This document shows, one piece after another, positions 34,197-43,638 of a stretch of 64,000 nucleotides of DNA. The notes under the pieces are model-generated. The model saw only the letters and a list, made by a program, of their open reading frames with translations. It searched no databases and had not been told where the DNA came from. Both the position numbers and the translations under genes were made by a program. This DNA is from Polytrichum commune (Eukaryota; Streptophyta; Polytrichopsida; Polytrichales; Polytrichaceae): contig OX485807.1 in assembly GCA_950295325.1 (NCBI GenBank), forward strand, positions 22,725,666 to 22,789,665, written 5' to 3'. Position 1 is the stretch's first letter; the number at the start of each line of letters is the position of its first letter.

Positions 34197-34560
34197 TGTA
34201 GTATCACCAAATCTATTTGTCTTGCTCAATACAAATTGTGAACCGCCTGAGTAGCGTCACCAACACTGATTGTAAAACTAACATTATTTGTCGTTCCTTG
34301 TTTAAAAACAAATTGGACATTATAAAATTACGCGGTTCCAATAATTGTCGCTTACTAAGTGATTTTCATCCAAATTTCAATCATCCATGAGAATAGTTTA
34401 TTACAGAAATGTGAGGATGTCGAATATACCAAAATTGGATGAACATCAAGTAAGTTGGGGTGACAATATTTGTAAACTTATTCATAAGAAGCGTCCTAAA
34501 AAAGTTACCACCCAAAGTGACATAAAATATCATACGACACTAAATACAAATTATAGTGTA
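34197..34560 (+). mobile_element. repeat H, copy 2
   Basis: Collinear with 13138-13478: TTTGTCTTGCTCAATACAAA, GCGTCACCAACACTGATTGT, ATTTGTCGTTCCTTG, TTTCAATCATCCATGAGAAT, CTTATTCATAAGAAGCGTCC and the end TTATAGTGTAG. Confidence 0.7.
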
Positions 34561-34690
34561 GACAATTGCACTCGATTTTTTGCTCTTGCATCAAAAATTC
34601 CAACCATCCAAGATTTCATCCTCATGGCTCCAAGATTTCACAAGCTTTTATAATTCTCATCTCATAAGTTTTCACAATTCTCATCTCATA

Positions 34691-35202
34691 ATTAAGGGCC
34701 ACTTCACACACGAGACTGAGAGCCTGTGACCGTGACACTTCAAGCACTCTCATTGGTGGAAAAGGTGGAGCCGGTCCAAGTTCGCTTCGCACTACGCTTG
34801 AGGGACCAACAAAGTATGTGAATGCAAGATGGATGTAGAAGTCTACATGGATTCCTACATGGCATCGAATGGATCATGTTTCATGGTCACTTGGACTAAT
34901 TTCAAAAACCATTTCTTGGAGATAGGCCTAACAGAAAAGTAGGAGACCATGGCATTCTGAAAGTTCACAACCGTTGATTTATCCTATTTTATCATATGTG
35001 AGGACCCGCATGAATAGGAATTCATTGAAATAGCATTTGGTTGAGGGCCCAACCACATATGACTTCACACTACACTGAAGGGCCCGTGACCACACTACAT
35101 GATTTTGGAGGTGTGTTGGGACGGCCGTTGCATACTTTCTTTTGGGCTCTCACAATCTATCTCATGGTCACGGCTCTTGTCTCGTGTGTGAAGTGGCCCT
35201 AA
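34691..35202. mobile_element. hAT-like MITE, copy 1
   Basis: The left end AAGGGCCACTTCACACACGA and the right end (reverse complement AGGGCCACTTCACACACGAG) pair for roughly 40 bp with few mismatches. The AGGGCC-type start and roughly 500-bp size fit non-autonomous hAT elements. An 8-bp duplication could not be separated from the continued pairing of the flanks (ATAATT / AATTAT). No coding capacity. Confidence 0.65.
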
Positions 35203-35524
35203 TTATTGACGAAACAAGGGTTTTCACTTCAAATCTCGGTGGGCTCAAAAAATATAAGGGGACATTTGGGCATGTGCTAGAGATATATTTAGGACTACAA
35301 GTGTGAGTTTGTTGTGATCACCAACTGACTCGTTCCTATAATTTGGACAACATCAAATTTTGGGTTGATGTGTGATTCGGCATCCCATCATCACCCCTTT
35401 TAAGACTCTTCAAGTATTTCTTGGTGTTTGGTCAAAGACAAATTCCGACTCTACAAGGAGTAGCGAGTTGTCAAAGAGCCTCAAATGTATTTGATTTTGT
35501 GTTTCAATTCGTAAGGTATTTGGA
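35203..35524. other. intergenic, nothing recognised
   Basis: AT-rich spacer without gene or shared repeat. Confidence 0.4.
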
Positions 35525-35835
35525 CCTTTGATAGTGATCTACCGTTTCTTAATCGGACACGTATATGTAAGTGGTATATGACAAGGATTGTACGTAGTCT
35601 TGAACATGCATCAAAAAGACACGTGGAAAGATGAAGACTATGTGTCCAAAACATGGTCACTATTTTGGGTTCGATAGTTAGCGTAATTCGAACCGGGCAT
35701 GTGTGATCAATTGAAGAGATAGAGAATGTTCAATTTGCATCTCAAATAGGATGTTGGAGGTTGAAATGACAATTGGGGGACAAAAGTCTACGTGATTCAC
35801 GATTGCCGATTCCTAATCAAATTCCAAACCAAACC
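35525..35835 (-). repeat. ~400-bp dispersed repeat M, inverted copy
   Basis: The reverse complement shows the AATCGTGAATCACGTAGACT and AATTGTCATTTCAACCTCC blocks and a CATGTGTCTTTTTGATGC-type block seen in the other copies, all diverged. Confidence 0.4.
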
Positions 35836-35993
35836 TTTTTTTATTTGAACTTGGAAGCGCTCACTATATAGCCTCATACATTTGTGAAAAGTATAAGCAA
35901 AAACTTGGGAAATTTTGAAGGTACTTAAAGTAAGTACTAAAAGTCAAGCAACAATTATAGTTATCCTAGTGAGTTGATTGCAAGATGAGGTTG

Positions 35994-36562
35994 AGGGCCG
36001 CTTCACACTATGGCCGAAGGTCGAGAGGCCGTCGATTTTCACCAAACAAATTGTAAGTAACTAAGAATTTGGCCTCTCAAACCTTCATACTAGAGGCCAA
36101 AGTCCAAAGGTCATCACTCTCCAAAATGTCTACATGGTAGTACTTTTTGACCAAGGCGACATACTCTTGAAGGAAGTTTGGGTCGGACAAGAATGAAAAC
36201 CCGAACTATGGTCGAAAGGCCATGAGTTTTTTTTCATTTAAAATATATAAATAAATAAATAATTGGCCGTTAGATTGGAGGGGTTGTTTTGGGCAAGAAA
36301 CAAAGTGGGATGCTCCTTCTTCCTTACTCTTTCTCATGCGGATTGCAGTTAAAAGGCAAAAAGTAACATCATTGTACTGACTACTTCTATGAAAACTTTG
36401 GACTTTGGACTTGGCCTTTGGAGGCTTCACACTATGCCTGGCCGAAGGCTCCGATTCCTATATATTTTTGGCTATTTTCAACCCATTTCCTTGGAGTCTC
36501 AACAAAGTGTGGCCATTCAATCCCACGGCCTCTCGACTTGGAGGGCCATAGTGTGAACCAAC
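35994..36562. mobile_element. hAT-like MITE, copy 2 (nested or complex)
   Basis: The left end AGGGCCGCTTCACACTATGG, followed by GGTCGAGAGGCCGT, pairs with the right end (reverse complement GGTTCACACTATGGCCCTCC then AAGTCGAGAGGCCGTGGG). A further GGAGGCTTCACACTATGCCT end lies inside at 36420-36439, suggesting one element inserted in or fused to another. Same termini as 61653-62038. Confidence 0.65.
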
Positions 36563-37258
36563 CATGAGAGTCCAAGTCTATGCATAAAATGATGCAAGTT
36601 TTATTAAGACCTTAATCAACGCGTTAAAAGAGTGGGGTTAGGTGATTAGAAACGTGTTAAGAACACATTTTTTATCTTATCACATGGTAATCAGTAGATT
36701 AAACTAGCCTTACATAGGTTGATCTGAGATTTAGGGTGGCACGTTCCGTGGATTAGGCCCTACTTTACACCCAAGCTCTTACATGGATTTTTGGATTGAA
36801 AAAGGGTCCCAAGGAGTTTCACCCATGGTTCAAAAACTCCGTGTTTGGTCACTTTTCTTAGGAACTTTGCAGACAACTCTGTTGAATACAGACAACGGGC
36901 TTTCAAAAGTTCACAGCTTGACGACCAAGTCTTCCAGTCGAAAGTAAAATCATTTTTAAAAATAAAAAAAATGGGATGATCCAAGGCGAGGAGCTTTGAA
37001 ATACGAGCTCAAACGATGTTACTTTCTAAACATTAAAGCTCAGAAAAATTCATGTTACAATGGCGTGAAAACACTTGACATTTACATCTTCTCACCTTGA
37101 TACGGGGACTTGCTAAAAACGTAGAAAGTAAGATACTATAAAGTAGCTTTTTTTTTGGCTCATACATTTCTAAGCCCTTAAGCAAGTATATTATGGTCAT
37201 AATTTAGCACCTGTGACCGTTACCCATAAATAATGTTTCGAACAAAGCAACACAAAGA
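36563..37258. other. intergenic, nothing recognised
   Basis: No supported gene. A 74-codon minus frame (36984-36760) has no family resemblance. Confidence 0.4.
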
Positions 37259-37271
37259 TCAAGCATAGCAA

Positions 37272-37523
37272 TAAATAAATAATCAACGTCGAGCAATCCG
37301 ATGTGAATTTGAGCATGTTGGTCCTAACTTACTCAAGAATCATCTCGGTGGAGCTTCCTGCCTACTTTGTGGTGAGTGGGCTCTTGGCTTCCTACCTACC
37401 TACCTAGTTTTTCCCCGTCAGGCTGAGAGAAGATTTCAAAGCGGGAATCGAACCGCCGACCACTCCATTCGGAAATGGGTACCTCTCCACTATCACCTGG
37501 AAGTTTAGAGTCATCTCAGACCG
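37272..37523 (-). mobile_element. tRNA-derived SINE, copy 1 with target-site duplication
   Basis: On the minus strand the element has a Pol III A box TAGTGGAGAGG (37492-37482) and a perfect B box GGTTCGATTCC (37454-37444), about 28 bp apart, in a tRNA-like head. A non-tRNA body follows, and then a T-rich TTATTTATTTATTG tail. The 252-bp element is flanked by TCAAGCATAGCAA (37259-37271) and TCAAGCAAAGCAA (37524-37536), a 13-bp duplication with one mismatch. It is collinear with 53546-53813. SINEs are transcribed from the internal promoter and need a LINE reverse transcriptase in trans. Confidence 0.9.
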
Positions 37524-37536
37524 TCAAGCAAAGCAA

Positions 37537-37764
37537 AGAAAATACATCGTAACACCGCCGTTCGTTTGAGGAGCTATACACGAACAATCCATTAACAAGC
37601 TAACCAACCTTGAAATCCCAAAGTCCAGCATCAAAACCCTCATGAAAAATATACACCAAAATGCCATTAAATATCTTACCTACCTCATTCTCAACAAAAG
37701 AAAACTTAAAAATTAAACAAGGTACTATTACACCTCCCTAAAAAAAAGGGACTAAAACAAAACA
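37537..37764. other. intergenic, nothing recognised
   Basis: Short AT-rich spacer between SINE copies. Confidence 0.4.
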
Positions 37765-37900
37765 CTAGAGCCCACCTCCCAAAGAGGCATAGACCCTCAT
37801 ACTACAACTACGGTCAACCCTATTAAGTATTTGGATAACGGGCTCATATTCATGCTGGTACCGTGTACGGGCATTATTTTTTCTTTTCTTTTCTTAGACA
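37765..37900 (+). mobile_element. SINE 3' fragment, copy 3
   Basis: AGAGCCCACCTCCCAAAGAG, AACGGGCTCATATTCATGCT, GTACGGGCATTATTTTTTC and a T-rich tail follow the order of the 3' half of the SINE at 53546-53813. No A or B box is visible upstream, so the copy is 5'-truncated. It lies about 240 bp from copy 1, in opposite orientation. Confidence 0.6.
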
Positions 37901-38239
37901 CCACCGTTTGGAAATTAGTGATGAAAGTTTTGGATCCATTCTAACCTCGAGACATCACAAAGGCCACAACATGAATTTGGGGACTAAAGAAGCAATTTTG
38001 GTGTTATTGAATTCATTTTCAGTTGTTTCTTAGGCTAGTTTGAGCCCTAAGACACGGTTTCATTTGAGGACTTTTCTATTCAAATCTTATGTATTGATTT
38101 ATGCCATGTCAAGATGTTAAATCTAGATTCTAACTGTATGAATGTAAGTTTTATGAGTTGTGTGACAACTTCGTTCCTATATGCAATTTTGGAGATGGTA
38201 GAATTAATTCATGTGCACTTTTATTGGCAAAATTTATAA
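37901..38239. other. intergenic, nothing recognised
   Basis: No gene seen. Confidence 0.4.
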
Positions 38240-38288
38240 TGAAAATGAGAGAAACTACTCCTAGATGTGAATTGCATCCCTTGTTGTA

Positions 38289-38948
38289 AGGTAGATGAGG
38301 CTAATTCGGTTAGCGTCCTTAATTGGACACCTATTATTGGCTCATAATTGGCGGTACGGTCGCTTTAATTTGGTGGGTGGGTAATACATGGTGATTTAGC
38401 CACCACCCTGATGATATTTGGGTTAGTCACCTTCACAAAAGTCAAACTACACCCACCGTCCTTCATAATGAGGAATGCTATCCACTGAGCTATGACACAC
38501 TTGGTTTTAGTGCCCCCAAGTCGGCAAATTAGTAGACGGCATGTGCTTGTGAGATGCCGACCAACTTGTGTTCTAGGTATTCTATAATGAAAAATCAATT
38601 TGAAATCAGTTTATGTTACATGTGACCACTTTCAAGACATAACACAACCAATATTGGCATTACACTTGGTTACCATTGGCAAATGACCCATGTAGAATTT
38701 GTTGATGATGTCTTCCACTTACATAACATTGAATGATGAAAGAGTTCCCCCTCGTAACATCATATTGGGAAGTAGAGACTATTAGTTTCCAGAGCCTACA
38801 TCAACACCTTCTTAGACTCCGATTTCAACAATTTTGAATTCTTTGGTCATGATTCATAATTGCTAACATGCTCAAGTTTCTAAAGCTAAGATCCATCGGC
38901 TAGATCATTCCACAAAGCTAGATGTGTCCACATTAGCCACATCTACCT
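38289..38948. mobile_element. AGGTAGA-end element with TA duplication, copy 2 (660 bp)
   Basis: The left end AGGTAGATGAGGCTAA and right end (reverse complement AGGTAGATGTGGCTAA) differ at one of 16 bases. TA flanks both ends (38287-38288, 38949-38950). Removing the element and one TA restores the sequence of repeat C seen at 40860 and 2330, which fixes the boundaries and the 2-bp duplication. There is no coding capacity, and a tRNA-like segment lies inside on the minus strand. The termini resemble those of 10395-10980 and 54192-54574. Confidence 0.85.
38430..38503 (-). other. tRNA-like segment (A box only clear)
   Basis: On the minus strand GTGTGTCATAGCTCAGTGGA looks like a tRNA 5' end and D arm, and TAGCTCAGTGG fits the A box. 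A stem TCCT...AGGA follows. The B-box position (AGTTTGACTTT) is a poor match. Probably a decayed tRNA or SINE head, not a working gene. Confidence 0.35.
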
Positions 38949-39190
38949 TAGCACATGTTAGTTGCATGCACACTATTCTATTCGTGAGAAAAATATAGAT
39001 CTATTACAAGGGTACTTTGACCAAAGTTGCTTCTCAAAGTATTTATTTTTGGGTTTTTTGTCATGTTGTTCTAGTTTCTTCTCCCAGGGTTCCCCCAATT
39101 AATTTGTTTTGGAATGTGCATTTCTCAAACTGTGCAAAAACATACTCTCACATGCATTATTATTTTTGGACATCTCTTTTGCCCATATTT

Positions 39191-39763
39191 ACTTAAATGA
39201 TAATTGTGCGCAACATTGGAACACTGAAAATACTTCATCTTTAGTCATATCACTTTCAAGAAATAACGGATTGTTGAAGAGCCAAATAGGAGTGTCATAA
39301 TAAATTCTTCCTATATATATATTGTCACAAATTAAAAATTCAATTGCAAGAACAGAACCAAAATACAACCACCTCAACAAATCCAGTGCAAATTGAGGGG
39401 AAATCAAGGAACAATACCCATCTACAGCCTAACCTTCCACGTGACCACTAAGTTACATAATTCTTCCAATTTTGCACCTACAATCTGGTAGAATCCACAA
39501 GACTTGAGCACAAAGTTGATAGGCTATAGCTAGCATCATGCTCTCAAACTTGAATCCACTCATCTACATCGCAAACCTCCGGGGACATAAATTATAATGT
39601 AAAATAACATTACAATTATGATTTATATTACCATCAAAAAAACTGAAATGCCATCATAGAAATCCACTGAATGTCATAATAGTTCCATGATTTCTTTTGA
39701 CTTTCTCTTCTTATGTACTGCAATATACTGCTACAAATATAAATGCATAATTTAATATACATT
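39191..39763. other. intergenic, nothing recognised
   Basis: AT-rich, no gene. Confidence 0.4.
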
Positions 39764-40036
39764 CGTAACCGGTTGGCCGCTTTGTTTCGCCGAGGTGGCA
39801 CTACACGATTGGCTCTGAGCACACAGGTTTGCAGACGATAACCTTGACATCCCAGCCGGTTATGATCTAAATCGGATATAGACAGATTACATAATCACTT
39901 AAAGCCGGTTATAAGCAATTTGAAACGAATATGAGAACTATTCCGACACGTGGCATTTTAAGGATGCTCAAATTTCAACAGGTGACCCACTGTTTAGGTC
40001 ACCTGCGCGGCTCAACAAAGCGGCCAACCGGTTACG
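39764..40036. mobile_element. CGTAACCGGTT element with 23-bp perfect inverted repeats
   Basis: The 23 bases at 39764-39786 (starting CGTAACCGGTTGGCCGCTTT) are the exact reverse complement of 40014-40036. The 273-bp interior has further CCGGTTAT words and the small palindrome GGTGACC...GGTCACC (39981-40003). No duplication is evident. The GC-rich ends stand out in AT-rich DNA. Probably a MITE; superfamily unknown. Confidence 0.75.
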
Positions 40037-40118
40037 TCCGGTAATCATTTTATTGGAACCGGTCATCAGTGCAAAACCGGTTCTGCACCGATAACCTTTC
40101 CAATAAAACGATTACCTA
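40037..40118. repeat. hairpin GGTAATCATTTTATTGGAA / inverted partner
   Basis: GGTAATCATTTTATTGGAA (from 40040) pairs with the inverted copy CCAATAAAACGATTACC ending at 40117, with AACCGGTC and AAACCGGTTC words in the loop. It directly follows the 273-bp element and may be its former extended end. Confidence 0.65.
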
Positions 40119-40859
40119 ATACATAACCAAAACAATCGCATTACACACCTCTCGATATAGTTAGATGCACAAATTATGTGCCATCTTTTGAAACTTTAAC
40201 TAGAATTGAAGTGTATTTGGATTTATGACGTACACCAGATCGATCGCAAATCTACACAAATATGGTGGTTGGTGAATATGGACTATCCGTATTCAAAGTT
40301 GCGGTTGTTGTGTTGTTGCTTTTGTTATTGTTATTTGAAGATTTTGTCTCCATAAGTGCACATCCCTTCTAGTTTTTGAACAAGTGGTTCGTCCAAGTAT
40401 ATTTGATTGTCAAATTTTGAAAAAAAAAAAAAACAAACAAAAACTAATGTCTGTTGGTTTACGCCATAAGCCTTGATACTCCCATACGTTTCATGAAGGG
40501 AAAACTAACAATAAGGAATCAAGGAATGCATAAAGTAGAAAGGGATGCAAGAGAGAGGAAATAACCACAAATGGGTGATTTGATTGACATGATTGTGGGA
40601 AATTTTTCAAGAAGATTGAGTTCTTTTTAGAGAAGTGTTACCGTACATACAAGTGGAATTTCCTAATCTAAATATGTTGTGTTTTTTTGGGGCCATTGTT
40701 GTGTTATAGTCATCATTATTATAATGTTTGAATATAGTAGTAGGGTAATATGGAATGATTAACATTGAACTATGTTTTAAGTAAATCTAGACTTGTGCGT
40801 GACTCTAAACACAATGACATTATTTAGGTGCACTTCTATCGCTGAATCCTGTAACATAA
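40119..40859. other. intergenic, nothing recognised
   Basis: An A run near 40421-40433. The AAATATGGTGGTTGG...TTGTTATTG stretch near 40260-40340 resembles parts of element K copy 2 near 56300-56380. No gene. Confidence 0.4.
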
Positions 40860-41145
40860 ACTAATCCTAGATGTGGATTGCATCCCTTATTGTAGCACGT
40901 CTTAGTTGCATGCACACTATGTTACTGTTTAAGAAATACACATCTCAAGGGGTAATTGACCATTGTATTGCTTTTCAAAAGATATATCATGGGGCTTTAC
41001 TGTCATGTTATTCAAACTTCTTCCCCGAGACTTCCCCAAATAACTTTTTTTTCACAATGTGCATGTCCCAAACTATGGAAAACAAAATACTCTCATATGC
41101 ACTATTAATGTGGAAAAGTCTTTTTCCATATTCACTTCAATCATG
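40860..41145 (+). repeat. dispersed repeat C, copy 3 (uninterrupted)
   Basis: It reads GATGTGGATTGCATCCCTTA-TTGTAGCACGTC and on through GTTGCATGCACACTATGTTA and CTCTCATATGCACTATTAAT, collinear with both halves at 38240/38949. This is the empty-site reference for the AGGTAGA element. A 105-codon frame over it is not conserved in the other copies. Confidence 0.75.
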
Positions 41146-41229
41146 GTTATTGATTGGAAAAAGTGACAACTTCCTTATAAAAACATGACCTCCTAAGAGA
41201 CACCTCTTCATCATCTCAATACCAATGGG

Positions 41230-41260
<31 letters not shown>

Positions 41261-41934
41261 CAGCCAAAATGTAGTAGATGTGTTCCATTTGCAGTGAATT
41301 GCATCAACTCAAAATTTGAGATTTATTTGACAAAATCTACGAGTTCAGAGTACGATCCAACCTGTGAACCCTAAATAAATACCTTAATTATTTAACAAAC
41401 AAAAAAATTTACTGCTTGGGCAGACCCATGGTTTTGGCACTATTGGCCATGTGTCAATTAGATTTGCCATTGTAGATAACAAGGGCTCAGGTGGGCAGGC
41501 CCAAAAATTTCCACTGCCCACACATTTTACTTCATTTCAATTTTTGACTTTCTTAACAAGCCGATGATTTCCTCTACTAGCATGGGCCACTTTGAGAGGG
41601 AAATTGTTGACTCAAATTCGGATTAAAAAACCCACAAGTTGGAAAAAAAATTACTAAAAAAAAATCGGTTTAACTTTGGGTTATACATGACCCCAAGTGC
41701 AGTAATGGGTAAATGACCATTTGGAGGCCCAACTCTCAGTTGTGTTAACTATTAAATCTAGAGTAGGTCATAACATTACTCAACATTCAGGTCTTACTCT
41801 TTGAAGTATGAGATAGTAAGCTAATCCAGATCGAAGCCATAGCCACTTTCCTTATAATTTCTAAAGTTCTTATAAATATCTTATTCCTTGTTAAAGTAAA
41901 GATGATCGTTAAATGATCATAGAGTCCCCCCAAT
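41146..41934. other. intergenic with A30 run
   Basis: An unbroken A run at 41230-41259 (30 bases) could be the tail of a retroposon, but I see no matching duplication or recognisable body. No gene. Confidence 0.45.
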
Positions 41935-42125
41935 CGTGATTATGTTGACCAATGAGTTAGAATGGTTATCATATTTTGAACATATTGTCCAATCTTTTTT
42001 AAAACACACTGACACACATGGGACACACATGTGTGTTTGGTATACGCTCTTTGAGCTTCACCTAACCCCATACCACTCAAAAACAAGTACCCAATTAAGA
42101 TAAATTATAACCAAATTGGACATAC
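41935..42125 (+). repeat. ~400-bp dispersed repeat M, partial copy
   Basis: TTATCATATTTTGAACATAT, CCAATCTTTTTTAAAACACA and CATACCACTCAAAAACAAGT-ACCCAATTAAG match 27730, 18830 and 18910. Confidence 0.5.
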
Positions 42126-43638
42126 ACGTCTGTCTTAAACGCCAACTCCTGCTAGTCGAGCAAGCATGAATGAAGAGCCTCTTCGCCCACATACTACTTC
42201 CCACTTTGTTGATTCTAAAAGTAAGCCAAAGTAGTAGATGTGGGTAGCAACACATGAGAAGCAAGGAGCACATGATAGTCTAGGATTGTAGAAGATCCAA
42301 AGAGGCTTTAAAGTGGGTTAGGGTTGGTGGCTCACTCATGAGTGGAATGCTGTCACAAGTGGGACGTGAAGTTGTATGATAAGTTAGGTCCTACCTTCCA
42401 TACACGTCAATTTTGTACATAATTAAAAGTATAATCATGAATTTGTAAATTCCAAAGTAACATGTGGCATGTTGTAAATGGTCAAGAGCCATATTAAATA
42501 GTGGGTGGCACCTTGAAAATGGATTATATCATTACAAAAGTAAGGAGGTTCATGATGCTTTCCTTAAACCCTTTATTGGTCGAAAGAACCCCATGGGCTC
42601 CATGACATCTTTTCATTTGGGTCTCCCACCTAGCATGGAGATTCTTTTATGTTTCAAGAGTAGACATGTGTAAGTCATGTTCAAAAGATATTCTAATTTG
42701 AAAGAAAATGATTTGAAGTGGGGTTGAAGCTTGTAGAAGGTCGCTAACACTTGATAGAGGAAGCAAATGTTTTTGTCAGTGGGTGTTTTACTTCATTGTA
42801 GTCAACCATATTTCAATAGGTAGTGTGGGCAACACTACTAATCAAACATGCTTAAAAAATGCCATTCAAGCTCAATGTCAAAGCAAGGTTTTTATTTTAT
42901 TTTTTCAAATTTTTCAAAAGCAATGGGTTTATTCATTGGCTCTTGGCCCATCCATTGGCTAGCTTTTGAGGCACTTTGATTGAGATTAAAGGAGACCCAC
43001 TTGGCGATGTGGGATGACTTATAATATGGCAAATGCAAGAAGATGTCATGCAATGTATACATATGTGGCTACACGGTATTTTTTGTGGCTATTTGTTGGC
43101 AATGTGGAGCTAGCATGTGGCCCCACTTCCTAAACTATTCATGTAGATGTGGCTAACAAAATGCAAAGAACACAAATATTTGGCTACATGTGTGAATTAG
43201 TGTGTTAAAAAAATTGATCCATGGGGGACTTGAACCCTGGTTTATCGACCCTACCCTTTGCAATGTGAAACATCTTGCAAAACCACACATTAGCACAACC
43301 CATCCATCACCCAAACAAATATATTAATCTAGGCATTTGACATGCATTGACATCTTCCTCCAATGGCTCCATCCAAATGTAACTAGTGGACATTACACAA
43401 ACGGTCATGAAGGACATGCACCCTCAAGCATGCCACACATGGTTCTTGAGGTATAAATTCACGCCTTGCCTTATCATGTTCTGAAACTCAATGTAGGTTC
43501 AGTACATTAGATACCTCAAAGAACTAGAGTGCACTAGTCTTTCATTTCCCAAGCCACTACTTAGTTGTTGCTAGTTGCCCCTCACATGTGCATACATAAA
43601 CTACCATTGCACTTAGAAACTACTTGGAGAAACATACA
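42126..43638. other. intergenic, nothing firm
   Basis: The minus-strand word GGGTTCAAGTCCCCC at 43218-43232 resembles a tRNA T arm or SINE B box, but no clear A box is at the right distance. No gene. Confidence 0.4.

Larger units (their letters stand above)
38240..39190 (+). repeat. dispersed repeat C, copy 2, split by an insertion
   Basis: Halves 38240-38288 and 38949-39190 together match 40860-41145 and the inverse of 2330-2585. The break falls inside TTGTTGTA|GCACATG, where the other two copies read straight through. The intervening 660 bp is the AGGTAGA-end element. Confidence 0.8.

Noticed and set aside
38430-38503. Functional tRNA gene
   Set aside because: The A box is good, but the B box and T arm are degenerate and the acceptor stem does not close. 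Kept only as a tRNA-like relic.
43206-43300. Possible tRNA or SINE (GGGTTCAAGTCCCCC on the minus strand)
   Set aside because: Only a B-box-like word is present. No A box at the right distance, no cloverleaf and no second copy.
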